A stretch of DNA of 64,000 nucleotides from JAGQPD01 sp020426865 (lineage in GTDB: Bacteria > Planctomycetota > Planctomycetia > Pirellulales > Pirellulaceae): contig JAWKTN010000005.1 in NCBI GenBank assembly GCA_041399065.1, positions 62,001 through 126,000 on the forward strand. The letters run 5' to 3'. The notes under the pieces are model-generated. The model did not search any database. It was not told where the DNA came from and worked only from the letters and a program-made list of their open reading frames with translations. Both the position numbers and the translations under genes were made by a program. How positions within the stretch are numbered: the stretch's first letter is position 1; each line of letters opens with the position of its first letter. This document shows positions 1 to 8,990 of the stretch, piece by piece.

Positions 1-5
1 AATGG

Positions 6-194
6 ATGACGTTCCCCGAGCGCCGATTCTATCGCAATCCCACCGCGCTACTGGAAACGTTTCGCGATCTCTATCTGAAAAAACTGGTCCGCCACTATGG
101 TGACGGGCGCCCGCAGTTGCTGCCGGAGCTGGACGCACTCGCCGCCTTCTTAACTTCGCGAGCCACGGCCTTACGGTCGTTGGTGCTCAAATAA
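6..194 (+). other. unrecognised short reading frame at window edge
   Basis: A 62-codon frame rich in Arg and Leu, open to the window edge, so it may be the tail of a longer gene. I do not recognise the product. It lies just upstream of the tandem repeat that truncates trkH, so it is probably another gene remnant rather than a working gene. No ribosome site can be judged because only five bases precede it. Confidence 0.15.
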
Positions 195-302
195 CGAATC
201 GCCGCACGCACCAGTTGCCCAATGCGGAGCTGACCGCTCGACTGAGGATAGGCCGCAGCGTGGACAGGGACCAGGACTCCATTTCTCAAGCTCCAAATTG
301 TA

Positions 303-390
303 GACCCTCCATTTACCTTGGACCCTCCATTTACCTTGGACCCTCCATTTACCTTGGACCCTCCATTTACCTTGACCCTCCATTTACCTT
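303..390. repeat. tandem repeat, about five 18-bp units
   Basis: The unit GACCCTCCATTTACCTTG is repeated four times perfectly, followed by a fifth copy lacking its first and last base. The sequence leading into the array (CTCCAAATTGTA) and the first unit recur at 12818-12848, and degenerate units occur at 11199-11225. In all three places a protein-coding gene is cut off at the repeat. The array could be a REP-like sequence tied to the Y1 transposase at 11.5 kb, but that link is inferred. Confidence 0.85.
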
Positions 391-1050
391 TTGCTCGTGC
401 TGAGTACATTCGCGGTCGTCCTCTTCGGTTTGGGGCACGGAGACTTTGCGAATATCTCCGAAGCTATCCGATATTCGCTGTTTCAGGTGACGTCGATTCT
501 CACGAACACCGGATTCGGAACGCACGATTTCGATCAGTGGAACGAGTTCGGTAGAGGGCTGCTCTTTTTGCTCATGTTCGTTGGCGGATGCGCGGGCAGC
601 ACAAGCTGCAGCCTCAAAGTGATCCGACACATCATTTTATGGAAGGTGCTCTGCCGCGAGGTCGAGAACAGCTACCATCCGACGGTCGTTCGCCCGATTC
701 GAATTGGCTCGGATAGGGTCGGTGACGAAATTGGCAACCACGTTCTGTTCTACTTCGGACTGATACTCTTCACGTTTGTCGTATCCTGGCTTAGCCTCAT
801 TCTCATCGAGCCCGACGCTGCGTGGACCGACGCTGGCCTTTCGCTTCAGGAGAAGCTAATCGATTGCGCAAGTGGGGTTGGCGCAACGCTCAATGGCGTC
901 GGGCCCGGTTTAGGAACGATCGGCGCCACAAAAAACTACGCCCACTTCCAACCGGCGAGCAAGCTCCTGCTCACGTTCCTGATGCTACTTGGTCGCTTGG
1001 AGATGATCCCGGTGATCGTTCTTTTCATGCCTAGTTTCTGGAGACGATGA
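391..1050 (+). pseudogene. trkH: TrkH-type potassium transporter, C-terminal half only
   Basis: The product is the C-terminal part (219 residues) of a TrkH/KtrB-type potassium channel subunit, which normally has about 450-500 residues. It carries a selectivity-filter-like stretch TSILTNTGFG, a following helix with FVGGCAGSTS, and another filter-like loop near ATLNGVGPG. The last helix is LLTFLMLLGRLEMIPV, close to the family end GRLE. The open frame begins at the last base of the tandem repeat, so the first half, with the earlier pore loops, has been lost. A working channel is not expected. No trkA neighbour is visible. Confidence 0.8.
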
Positions 1051-1299
1051 ATCGAGTTGTAACCTTGGGCCGTCACAGTCCCGTTGTTGAGGAACCGGGA
1101 ACCCAGCCCCAGCGACAGAATACGTCTTACGCCCTCAGGCGCGGATAGCCGTCAGCGCTTTTGCCGGCACGGAGGCCCGACGACTCCGAGACAGTTGAGC
1201 CAAGCCACATACTGCGGGGAGTCTTCTTTGAGTTGGGGAGATGGGACGGTACCGGCCATAATGAGCCTCATCACTTACGCGCTGCGGCTAATGGAGCTC

Positions 1300-2613
1300 T
1301 CAGTTCACGCTCGGAGTTGCGGGCCGCGTCAGTCTGAGCGATGTCAACATTCGGACCCAACGGACGTGGCGTTGCTCCTCTGGAACGATCAATCGAAAAG
1401 GACCCTCGGCTTCGTCGAGCGGCTGGCCGTCGCGTCGATCGGCAATCAATACAACCTTGTCTTGAGTTGCTGGATCCAATTCAACAAGGGAAAAAGTCGC
1501 GCGGTAGTGGTCGCTTGCTTCTGCCACGATGACTTGATCTACCAGATGGCCACGCAGCTTTTCTCCTAAGGCGATATCCGAGTGACTCAAGAGATCGCTA
1601 AGCAATACGCCTTCGTAGGCCGTATCGATTCCGTCATGTAGAGTAACGCGAATCTTAGTCCGCATAAGACCTGCAAGGACCTGAGCGTTGATTGGGATGA
1701 TCTTTTCGTGTGTCGGCGTTGAAGACGGCAGAGTGATCGGATAGAAGAGCGGATGTTCGTCAAAGTGGCCGATGCCAAAGCTCGCGATCCAGTCCTGCGT
1801 ATCTTTCTGCCGTAGGAACGTCGCAAGCTGGCAGGCCGCACGATTTCGGTTGGCACCGATGCGGTCGGCCGGCGCCGTGGCGACCACGTAAGGTCGACGC
1901 AAGCGCGGATCACCTTGCACCATGATGGACATTCCTTCATGCTCGATCTTACCGTTCAAGAACGGAATGCGACCCACGAGCGTGTAACCTTGCTCTTGTT
2001 CGGCGCGCACGAGCATCTGGCGATGTCGGTCCGAAGGTAGCATCAGCGTGTTGGCGGGGTTAAGCGGTACGGGGACTTCGTCCAGGATATCTCGCAACAC
2101 CTCGTTTGCCCCAAGACTGCTGTGTATCACGATCTTGGAATTGCTGCGGATGAGTTTTTCTAGAGCGATCGCCACATCTCTTTCTCCGCGAATACCGGCG
2201 GGGTCACTTGTGGGACCAACCACTACCAGGTCGTTGCGCGCCCACGGCTGAGGGTTCTCGGCGTAACCGTCGGCCACCAGATTGATGATCGTGTCGCTGG
2301 CGTGCATCGTTATCAGATCCAGATTATCAACGACGTATGACTTGGCGATGACCCGCTTGGGCCCAGTGACCGACATTTCGACCTCAATACCGGTTTGTTC
2401 CGTGAAGCGTTCGGTCAGCTCTTGCCAGAAAGACGTGTCGTGCATTCCGCCAATGACAGCACAGCGAAGGGTGATGGGCTGTTCATCACTTGTCGGCAAC
2501 GGTGGAGTCGGCGAAGCCTGTTGAGCAGCGAGAGGCGTCTGCACGCAGAGCAATAGAAGCAGAATGTTCCCCAACGGGAGACGAAGGCATCGAAGTGACC
2601 ATGAGCTAGACAT
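1300..2613 (-). CDS. TupA-like oxyanion-binding protein fused to a molybdopterin-fold domain
   Basis: The product has 437 residues, starting at the ATG at 2613, which gives a clean signal peptide (LPLGNILLLLLCVQTPLAAQQ region). Residues of about 45-290 resemble periplasmic tungstate/molybdate-binding proteins of the TupA type: an opening VIGGMHDTSFW-like strand, DLITMHASD, then ARNDLVVVGP. From about 300 to the end it matches the C-terminal half of the sulfite-oxidase/YedY molybdopterin-binding fold: YEGVLLSDLL, an ADRRDG segment, GPFRLIVP and RWVR. The cysteine that ligates molybdenum lies in the missing half of that fold, so redox activity is doubtful. It is transcribed divergently from the regulator-modABC cluster, so a role in sensing or delivering molybdate or tungstate is a reasonable inference. 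Confidence 0.7.
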   Translation of the reverse strand: MSSSWSLRCLRLPLGNILLLLLCVQTPLAAQQASPTPPLPTSDEQPITLRCAVIGGMHDTSFWQELTERFTEQTGIEVEMSVTGPKRVIAKSYVVDNLDLITMHASDTIINLVADGYAENPQPWARNDLVVVGPTSDPAGIRGERDVAIALEKLIRSNSKIVIHSSLGANEVLRDILDEVPVPLNPANTLMLPSDRHRQMLVRAEQEQGYTLVGRIPFLNGKIEHEGMSIMVQGDPRLRRPYVVATAPADRIGANRNRAACQLATFLRQKDTQDWIASFGIGHFDEHPLFYPITLPSSTPTHEKIIPINAQVLAGLMRTKIRVTLHDGIDTAYEGVLLSDLLSHSDIALGEKLRGHLVDQVIVAEASDHYRATFSLVELDPATQDKVVLIADRRDGQPLDEAEGPFRLIVPEEQRHVRWVRMLTSLRLTRPATPSVN

Positions 2614-2670
2614 TAATCGATTTCCGAGCCGGCCAAAAAAAGTAACACAGGAGCCGCAGCCCCATCCCTT

Positions 2671-2709
2671 GCGACAGGATCGTATCATGCTATGCTATGA
2701 TCCTGTCGC
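2671..2709. promoter_or_regulatory. perfect 11-bp inverted repeat in a divergent intergenic region
   Basis: GCGACAGGATC at 2671-2681 pairs exactly with GATCCTGTCGC at 2699-2709, with ATGCTATGCTATG in the loop. It sits 58 bp upstream of the TupA-like gene and 115 bp upstream of the PEP-CTERM gene. It could be an operator for the nearby molybdate-binding regulator, or an RNA hairpin in a leader. The right side of the gap (2740-2800) also holds a direct repeat of CGCCTCTGGA. Neither matches a riboswitch I can name. Confidence 0.45.
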
Positions 2710-2824
2710 CCGCAAGCGGCGGTCGGTGAACTGAATCCCTTCGCCTCTGGAAGTAAATGGCGGCATCCGCAACGGGCGTTCCGCCTCTGGACATCGGCTC
2801 CCTCAAAAAAAAGGCCCTGCATCG

Positions 2825-3577
2825 ATGCGACGTGCTATCTTCGGCAGCTTATTATCGACCATCTTGTCTTGTTCGATCTGCGTCGCCGAATCGATCACGA
2901 TGACAGCGATGGCCGACAACACAATGTTTTCAGAGTCGAGCAACAGTGGCGGCTTAGCAAGCACTCTATTTGCTGGTCGCAATAACGCCGCGGGAATACG
3001 GCGCGCCTTGCTGCAATTCGACGTAGCAGGTTCGCTTCCAATTTCAGCCCGAATCTCGGCGGTGCAGTTAACCCTGCACGTGGATGGTGCCGCGCAGACA
3101 GAAACTGAGAGCCGGGAGTTTGCACTCCATCGCCTCACGAGCGGTTGGGGTGAAGGAACGTCAGGAGGTGGTGGTCCGGGAGGCGGGCGAGGCGAATCTC
3201 CGACGATTGGGGATGCCACCTGGCAACACCGTTTCTATGACGCTCAATTCTGGACGACGGAAGGCGGGGATTTTGTGCAATCGGCTAGTGGCTCGGCCTC
3301 TGTTGGATTGGCGCCTGGCCCCTACACTTGGCAGTCAAGCGCTGGGTTGGTTGCCGACGTTCAGACGTGGCTTGACGACCCCGCATCCGACTTTGGTTGG
3401 ATGTTGATCGGCGACGAGCAGCAGAATGGAACGGTGCGGCGAATCTTCAGTCGCGAGTCCACCGACCCCGCTCTACGACCAAAGTTGACCGTTGAATACG
3501 TTGCGGTTCCCGAGCCGGCGAGTGCAATTCTCCTCTCCTTCGCTGGACTCGGGGCGGGATTCTTAAGAAGGAAATAA
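2825..3577 (+). CDS. secreted PEP-CTERM protein with DNRLRE/CBM96-like domain
   Basis: The product has 250 residues with an N-terminal signal peptide (about residues 1-22). The body resembles the DNRLRE (CBM96-like) beta-sandwich: RALLQFDVAGSLP, then LHRLTSGWGEGTSGGGG, a GDATWQHRF segment and RPKLTVEY near the end. The C-terminus is a textbook PEP-CTERM signal: VPEPAS, a hydrophobic helix, then the basic tail RRK, which marks export and sorting by an exosortase. A GTG-started pseudopilin gene follows after 3 bp, so the two are probably cotranscribed. Substrate and role are unknown. Confidence 0.8.
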   Translation: MRRAIFGSLLSTILSCSICVAESITMTAMADNTMFSESSNSGGLASTLFAGRNNAAGIRRALLQFDVAGSLPISARISAVQLTLHVDGAAQTETESREFALHRLTSGWGEGTSGGGGPGGGRGESPTIGDATWQHRFYDAQFWTTEGGDFVQSASGSASVGLAPGPYTWQSSAGLVADVQTWLDDPASDFGWMLIGDEQQNGTVRRIFSRESTDPALRPKLTVEYVAVPEPASAILLSFAGLGAGFLRRK

Positions 3578-3580
3578 TAG

Positions 3581-4603
3581 GTGCACCGGCAGATGTGGAG
3601 CATTTCTGCACCAACAATCGCAGCTCGTCGTGCCTTTAGCCTGATCGAACTGCTTGTCACCGTGGGTTTAGTCGGCTTATTGCTGGCGATCGTGCTTCCG
3701 TCGATTCAAGCCGCCAGAAGTGCGGCCCGAAAGACGCATTGCCAAAATAACTTGCGACAATTGGCAATTGCTGCTCAGGCGTTTCACAGTGCATTTGATC
3801 ATTTTCCCGCAGGCTTCCAACAGCGAGCGTTTCCAAATCCACCCGTGTATCGGGGTACATCGCTATTTGCAAGATTACTCCCTCATCTGGATGAGGAAAA
3901 CGTCTTGACGTCTTGGGATGATATCGACCCAGTGCAAAATGCCTCAGGTGGTATCGGCTCGCGAACGGCGATCGTGCTTCCAGTTCTGCTATGTCCCGAC
4001 GACTTGCTGGAATCCAACCCCGTCGTACGTGGTCAATGGTATTACGCCCTGACCAGCTACGGCGGCAACGGCGGCTCGCGAACTCTTGATCCTGCCGGCG
4101 CAACGGTCGACGGCATTTTTCACACGACGGGCGAGGTGTCCGAGCCAAAACCTAACCAACGACCGGTCCGCGTTGCTCAGATTGCAGACGGCACCAGCCA
4201 TACCGTTTTATTTGGAGAACGATCGCACGCAGACTCCAATTATCAAGCGTTCGTTGATCAAGGGTGGGCCGAAAGCCTTCACTCCTGGGGATGGTGGGGA
4301 GCCTGCGGCGGACGAAAAAGCATCGGCCATGTGACGCTCGCCTCAGAGGCACCGCTGAACTATCGAGTGGAATACTCGTATTCGGACGCGGCCGATTTGC
4401 CAGCTCCGTTCCGTTCCGCTGCGGAGTTCCAGTCAATCGTGAATCGTCGACTATCATCCTTTGGTAGCGGGCACTCTGCAGGTGCCAATTTCGCATATGC
4501 TGATGCGTCGGTTCGTTACGTGAGCAATGGAATCGTAGCCGACATTTTACGGGCGATGTGTACACGGAATGGGTCCGAGAGTGCGACGGCACTCGATCCA
4601 TGA
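3581..4603 (+). CDS. DUF1559 pseudopilin-like protein
   Basis: The product has 340 residues. A type IV pilin-like methylation helix, RRAFSLIELLVTVGLVGLL, follows a short basic leader; cleavage before the Phe of FSLIELL would be typical. The conserved continuation AARKTHCQNNLRQLAIA leads into the large DUF1559 domain found in many copies in planctomycetes. Near the end GHSAGANFAYADASVRYVSNGI is the family's H-x9-D-G-like motif, with Ala in place of Gly. GTG at 3581 is the likely start; ATG at 3593 is an alternative. It probably joins a surface or type-II-secretion-like fibre. Its place beside molybdate genes is unexplained. Confidence 0.8.
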   Translation: MHRQMWSISAPTIAARRAFSLIELLVTVGLVGLLLAIVLPSIQAARSAARKTHCQNNLRQLAIAAQAFHSAFDHFPAGFQQRAFPNPPVYRGTSLFARLLPHLDEENVLTSWDDIDPVQNASGGIGSRTAIVLPVLLCPDDLLESNPVVRGQWYYALTSYGGNGGSRTLDPAGATVDGIFHTTGEVSEPKPNQRPVRVAQIADGTSHTVLFGERSHADSNYQAFVDQGWAESLHSWGWWGACGGRKSIGHVTLASEAPLNYRVEYSYSDAADLPAPFRSAAEFQSIVNRRLSSFGSGHSAGANFAYADASVRYVSNGIVADILRAMCTRNGSESATALDP

Positions 4604-4645
4604 ATCAATGAGCTCAGCGTCATTTACACGTAGAGGAAAAACATA

Positions 4646-5698
4646 TTGTCACCTTCCAACGCCAACAAGGTCCGCCAGTTTCGTCGCCAGCGAGGCTGGT
4701 CACAGGGTGAACTGGCGACGCGTGCGGGGGTATCACGGGCCGCGGTCAGTGCTGTAGAACAGCAGCGGCTGGCGCCCTCCGTTACGTCCGCAATGGCCTT
4801 GGCACGTGCTCTGCAGCGCACGGTAGAAGAACTCTTTGGTGATTCGCCAACTTCGAGCGAAGTCGAAGCATGGGCGTGGCAGCCGCACTCGTGGCCTTGC
4901 CGTTATTGGCACGCTGAGGTGGGTGGGCAGCGTTGGCTCTACCCGTCCGAACCGACCAATCTGGGCGAGATTCCCTACGACGGCACGTGCCAGGGGAAGA
5001 GCAAACGCCGACTTCAGGATTCGGTCCCCGAAGACGTCTTGGTGATCGCGACCTGTGATCCGGCCATAGGTCTGCTCGCCAGCGAATATGCTCGGCAAAC
5101 CCCGTTTCGCATCTTGCCATTCACCCGTTCCAGCCGTCAGTCGCTGACGCTTCTGACGGAAGGCAAGGTACACATTGCCGGCGTGCATCTTTCCGGCAGT
5201 CACCGGTCTGAGGGAAACGCAGTGGCTGCTCGTGAGGTTTGTGGCGAAGGAGCCTGTTTGGTACGCGTGGGCGTTTGGCAGGAAGGGATCGCATCGGCGA
5301 CACATCTTGATTTGAAATCGTCGCAACAGGCAGTTTCCTCCCGATTAAAATGGGTCGGACGCGAAGCCGGTTCGGGTGCGCGCGATTGCCTGGACGAACT
5401 ACTCGCTGGCCGGACTCCGCCTCGGAGGTTGGCGCCGGACCACCGCAGCGTCGCCTTGGCCATCCGCTACGGATGGGCGGATGCGGGCGTTTGTCTGCGC
5501 TTGGCCGGCGAAGAAGCGGGACTGAACTTTTTGGACCTGCGGCGAGAAGCCTACGATCTCTGCGCCTCAGATCGAACACGCGAAGACCGCCGCGTACTTG
5601 CGCTGATCGATGTGATTCGATCGACTCCATATCGCCGGCTACTCGGAACGCTTCCCGGCTACGACGCTCGCACGACGGGAGATGTCTTCGAATGTTGA
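4646..5698 (+). CDS. XRE-type HTH regulator with molybdate-binding (PBP-like) domain
   Basis: The product has 350 residues, starting with TTG after an AGAGGA ribosome site. Residues of about 5-65 form a Cro/CI-type helix-turn-helix (RQFRRQRGWSQGELATRAGV, then VEQQRLAPS). Residues of about 115-340 form a periplasmic-binding-like domain of the COG1910 type: ATCDPAIGLLA, then WVGREAGSGARDCLDELL and AIRYGWADAGVCLR. Such proteins are thought to sense molybdate or a related ligand inside the cell and control the transporter operon. Its stop codon overlaps the modA start by 7 bp, so it is translated with modABC and probably autoregulates the cluster. Confidence 0.85.
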   Translation: MSPSNANKVRQFRRQRGWSQGELATRAGVSRAAVSAVEQQRLAPSVTSAMALARALQRTVEELFGDSPTSSEVEAWAWQPHSWPCRYWHAEVGGQRWLYPSEPTNLGEIPYDGTCQGKSKRRLQDSVPEDVLVIATCDPAIGLLASEYARQTPFRILPFTRSSRQSLTLLTEGKVHIAGVHLSGSHRSEGNAVAAREVCGEGACLVRVGVWQEGIASATHLDLKSSQQAVSSRLKWVGREAGSGARDCLDELLAGRTPPRRLAPDHRSVALAIRYGWADAGVCLRLAGEEAGLNFLDLRREAYDLCASDRTREDRRVLALIDVIRSTPYRRLLGTLPGYDARTTGDVFEC

Positions 5699-6534
5699 CC
5701 TCGTGCAAGGACTTGATGTCATCGGCAGGCAAACTGCAGTCTCTCGTGAAGATCGTTTTTGCGGTTGCACTGGTCGTGTCCACATCCTGCGGACCTGCTC
5801 CGCCGTCGACGGCTCGCACGAAAGTGACGGTCTTGGCCGCCGCCAGCATGACCGATGCCATCAACGAAGTCGGTCGGCAATTCAGCGAGTTGCATCACAA
5901 CGTAGAAGTTGTCGTTAATACCGGGCCATCCAATGGCTTGGCGCAGCAGATCATGGCCGGCGCACCGGCCGATATCTTTTTGTCGGCGAACGAGCAATGG
6001 GCCGATGCAATTGCCTCTCGTGGATTGGCAGCGGAAACCGTCGACTTGCTATCTAACGCTCTCGTGCTCATTGTGCCGCGCGGCAATCCCGCACAGATTG
6101 CCGGTCTCGACGACCTCCGGAAGCCGGAAGTGTTGCGCGTCGCGATCGCGGGCGAAAATGTTCCCGCTGGTATCTACGCCCAACAAGCCCTGGACGCGTC
6201 TGGCACGTTTGAACTGCTCAGACGGTCTGGCAGATTGGCGCGGGGCTCCGACGTACGCGTGACACTCGGCTACGTGGAACGTGGCGAAGCGGAGGCGGGA
6301 GTCGTCTATGCCACCGATGCCCGAATATCGGATCAAGTCGAAGTGATCGCTCAGCTCGATCCATCCCGCTATGGTCCAATCATCTATCCAGCCGTATTGC
6401 TTGAATCGGCCTCGGAAAAGCAAGCAGCCCGGATGTTCTTTCAACACCTTAGCAGTGCCGCTGCGCGAGCCGTGTTCGAGAAATACGGTTTTTTCGCACC
6501 GAGCGTTGCGACAACGAAGCGCGATGGAGTATGA
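5692..6534 (+). CDS. modA: molybdate ABC transporter, substrate-binding lipoprotein
   Basis: The product has 280 residues. The ATG at 5692 overlaps the regulator's stop (ATGTTGA). A signal peptide ends in a lipobox-like VSTSC, so Cys33 is probably lipidated. The mature protein follows ModA closely: VLAAASMTDAINEVGRQF, NTGPSNGLAQQIMAGAPADI, LSNALVLIVPRGNP, and the late GEAEAGVVYATDA motif before YPAVLLE. It captures molybdate (possibly tungstate) outside the cell and passes it to the ModB channel encoded immediately downstream. Confidence 0.93.
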   Translation: MLTSCKDLMSSAGKLQSLVKIVFAVALVVSTSCGPAPPSTARTKVTVLAAASMTDAINEVGRQFSELHHNVEVVVNTGPSNGLAQQIMAGAPADIFLSANEQWADAIASRGLAAETVDLLSNALVLIVPRGNPAQIAGLDDLRKPEVLRVAIAGENVPAGIYAQQALDASGTFELLRRSGRLARGSDVRVTLGYVERGEAEAGVVYATDARISDQVEVIAQLDPSRYGPIIYPAVLLESASEKQAARMFFQHLSSAAARAVFEKYGFFAPSVATTKRDGV

Positions 6535-6535
6535 A

Positions 6536-7216
6536 ATGGCGGCGGAGGAATGGAACGCGATCGCATTGAGCGTATGGGTAGCGGTGACCGCCGTCGCGGT
6601 CAGTTTGCCATTCGGGATTGGCCTTGGTTGGCTCCTTGCGCGGAAGCAGTTTCTAGGCAAAGCTGTTCTCGAGACGTGCGTCAATCTGCCCTTAGTACTT
6701 CCTCCGGTTGTCACCGGATATCTCTTGTTGGTCACATTCGGTCGACGAGGTGTCGTGGGGCATTTCTTGGAGGATTGGGTTGGGATTCGCCTCGTATTCG
6801 ATTGGAAAGGGGCGGCCCTGGCAGCTGCCGTCGTCTCTTTTCCACTGATGGTCCGAACCATACGGATTGCTTTCGCGTCGGTGAATCCGAAACTAGAGAA
6901 TGCTGCGAGAACACTGGGGGCCCGACCGATTGACGCGTTCATCTCGGTCACATTGCCGCTTGCCGTTCGAGGTATCATTGCTGGCAGTGTGCTTGGTTTC
7001 GCACGCAGCCTCGGCGAATTTGGTGCCACCGTGATGATTGCCGGTAACATCGAGGGAGAAACGCGAACGATTCCCCTCTACATCTATAGTCAACTTGAGT
7101 CCCCAGGCGGATTTGACCGTTCGACGGGCATCATCCTTGTTTCCATTGCCCTGGCGGCAGCGGCGCTGGCAATTGGCGAATGGCTTGAGCGGCGCAGTGG
7201 CCATCTCTATCTTTAA
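6536..7216 (+). CDS. modB: molybdate ABC transporter, permease
   Basis: The product has 226 residues with about five membrane helices. It contains LPLVLPPVVTGYLLL and the EAA loop typical of ModB, which contacts the ATPase (ENAARTLGARPIDAFISVTLP), then ARSLGEFGATVMIAGNI. I chose the ATG at 6536 because GGAG stands 6 bp upstream; an in-frame ATG at 6524 is the alternative. Either start lies within 12 bp of the modA stop, indicating a single operon. Confidence 0.93.
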   Translation: MAAEEWNAIALSVWVAVTAVAVSLPFGIGLGWLLARKQFLGKAVLETCVNLPLVLPPVVTGYLLLVTFGRRGVVGHFLEDWVGIRLVFDWKGAALAAAVVSFPLMVRTIRIAFASVNPKLENAARTLGARPIDAFISVTLPLAVRGIIAGSVLGFARSLGEFGATVMIAGNIEGETRTIPLYIYSQLESPGGFDRSTGIILVSIALAAAALAIGEWLERRSGHLYL

Positions 7217-7225
7217 GAGGTTGGC

Positions 7226-7870
7226 ATGCCCTCGACACTTTTCTTCGATTGTCGATTTCGGTATCCGGCCGGCTTCACCCTTGACGTAACGTTTGAGTCC
7301 AGCGCGAATCTGATCGCGCTCTTTGGTCCGTCTGGAAGTGGCAAGACCACGGTCCTCTCTTTGGTCGCCGGACTATTGCGCCCGGAGGAAGGCGTCATCC
7401 AGCTGAGAGGTGAGACACTGGCGGACACGAAAACTGGCGTGCGTGTACCACCAGAGCGGCGTCGCGTGGGCATGTTATTTCAGGATCATTGTCTTTTTCC
7501 TCATTTGCGTGTGAGGGCCAACATCGAGTACGGCGCCCGTCGGCGACCGACGGAGGGCGTGAACATCGACCAAATCATCGCGACGCTGGAACTCGGTGAT
7601 CTGGTCAACCGGTTTCCACAACACTTGAGTGGTGGACAGCAGCAGCGAGTCGCGTTGGCCCGTGCCATCGCGAGTAGTCCGAGAATTCTGTTACTGGATG
7701 AGCCACTAACGGCCGTTGAATGGGAACTCCGCGACCGGATCGCGGAGTTGATCCAAAGGGTCAATGCGGAGTTTCACATCCCGGCTGTGCTGGTAAGCCA
7801 CAATCGCGCTTTGGTCGATCGATTAGTCGATCATGTTGTTCTCATAGAGAACGGGCGCATTCGATCGTAG
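7226..7870 (+). CDS. modC: molybdate ABC transporter, short ATP-binding subunit
   Basis: The product has 214 residues and starts after an AGAGG site. It has Walker A GPSGSGKTT, Q-loop LFQDHCLFPHL, signature LSGGQQQRVALARA, Walker B ILLLDEP and switch His in VLVSHN. Two things are odd. It ends straight after the nucleotide-binding domain, so the C-terminal Mop/TOBE oxyanion-binding domain of classical ModC (about 350 residues) is absent. The D-loop, normally SALD, reads TAVEW, losing its Asp. It energises ModB; feedback by bound molybdate through a Mop domain is not possible here. Confidence 0.9.
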   Translation: MPSTLFFDCRFRYPAGFTLDVTFESSANLIALFGPSGSGKTTVLSLVAGLLRPEEGVIQLRGETLADTKTGVRVPPERRRVGMLFQDHCLFPHLRVRANIEYGARRRPTEGVNIDQIIATLELGDLVNRFPQHLSGGQQQRVALARAIASSPRILLLDEPLTAVEWELRDRIAELIQRVNAEFHIPAVLVSHNRALVDRLVDHVVLIENGRIRS

Positions 7871-8061
7871 TCCGTTGCAACGCTTCGTGTCGTACTTACT
7901 TGCCTTTGTTTTGACTCGCACCTCAGGAGGCCCCCAACCGCCGACCCCAAGTGGACGCATGCACGCCTCTCGATTCGAGGGCGACTAAAGGGGTCAGGAC
8001 CCTTTTGTGGTGTAAAGGGTATTGCGGTAGGGACGGCTGTTGCCAGCCGCCCCCCGCACAG

Positions 8062-8095
8062 ATCCGTACTTGAAGAATTACCTCATACGGCTCCT
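8062..8095 (-). ncRNA. group II intron domain V (3' remnant)
   Basis: Read on the minus strand, GAGCCGTATGAGG leads into a short stem with a loop and returns as AAGTACGGATCTG, the conserved domain V hairpin of bacterial group II introns. It overlaps the reverse transcriptase stop codon. The intron's 5' half (domains I-III) is missing from this copy, so it cannot splice on its own. Confidence 0.75.
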
Positions 8096-8946
8096 GCCTT
8101 GAGTCGGGCGTGGAAGCGTTTGTTGGGATAGGGATGGATGACGCGGGGACGAGGAAGGTGCAGCTTTGCAAGGCGCTGCATCCGGGCCCAAGTCCAGTTG
8201 CTGCGGCCACGCTGGCTGCGCCGACGGATCACCGCCAGCCACAGCTTGGTGACTTCATCGACAAAACGACACAAGCATTGGCTGTTGCTCGGGACGGCGT
8301 GATAATTCAGCCAGCCCTGCACAACACGCCGTAACCAGCGACCCGTTTCGCCGATCGGTCGATGCATTCGCTTTCGCAGATTCTCCTTGATCTTCAGCAG
8401 AGTCGCACGCATTCGTTTGGCAATCGAGTGACGATGGATCGTGAACCAGCCGTTCTTCTTCGTCAGGGCACACTGGTGAGTGAACCCCAGAAAGTCGAAC
8501 GTTTCCGGTCGTCCGGCCCCTCGCCGCTTACGCCGCTCGATCGCGTACTTTCCAAATTCGATCAATCGAGTCTTGTCTTTGTGCAGCTTCAAACCGAACT
8601 TGGCGAATCGCGTGTGGAGTTCCTCCAGACATGCGACTGCCTCGTCGTGGTGTTCAAAACCAATCACAAAGTCATCTGCATAGCGTACCATCACGACATC
8701 GCCGCGACAGCTTTTACGCCACCACTGAATCCACAAGTCGAAGACATAGTGCAAGTACACGTTGGCCAGCAATGGTGAAGCCACCGCTCCTTGAGGCGTA
8801 CCGACGGTTGTCTGCGACCACTCTCCGGCTTCGCTCACTCCGGCACGAAGCCATTTGCGAATCAGACGAAGAATTCGTGGATCGCCGATTCGATGCTCCA
8901 GAAACTTGATCAGCCAGTCATGGTCGATCGCATCAAACAACACCAT
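8083..8946 (-). pseudogene. group II intron reverse transcriptase/maturase, 3' half
   Basis: The product is 287 residues equivalent to the C-terminal half of a group II intron protein. It has TVGTPQGAVASPLLANVYLH, the catalytic box VRYADDFVIGF, a DFLGFTHQC motif, then the maturase X domain (LRRVVQGWLNYHAVP). The fingers region that should precede FDAIDHDWL is missing: the frame opens at about 8946, where the DNA turns into the recombinase unit. It probably arose by insertion or recombination into an intron copy. Catalysis is unlikely without the missing part. Confidence 0.85.
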
Positions 8947-8990
8947 TTGTTGATGCCCCGCTCCACGACCCGGACAACGCTAGCGTCCAG

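Noticed and set aside
303..390. CRISPR array
   Set aside because: The units follow one another without spacers; the same holds for the 10-bp array at 54271-54360. No cas gene in the window.
1084..1569. 161-codon plus-strand open frame after trkH
   Set aside because: Half overlaps the TupA-like gene on the other strand; no motif, no ribosome site, Arg/Ser/Pro composition typical of an antisense frame.
2739..2815. molybdenum-cofactor riboswitch before the PEP-CTERM gene
   Set aside because: A CGCCTCTGGA phrase recalls part of that motif, but I could not build the required stems, and the downstream gene is not a molybdenum gene.
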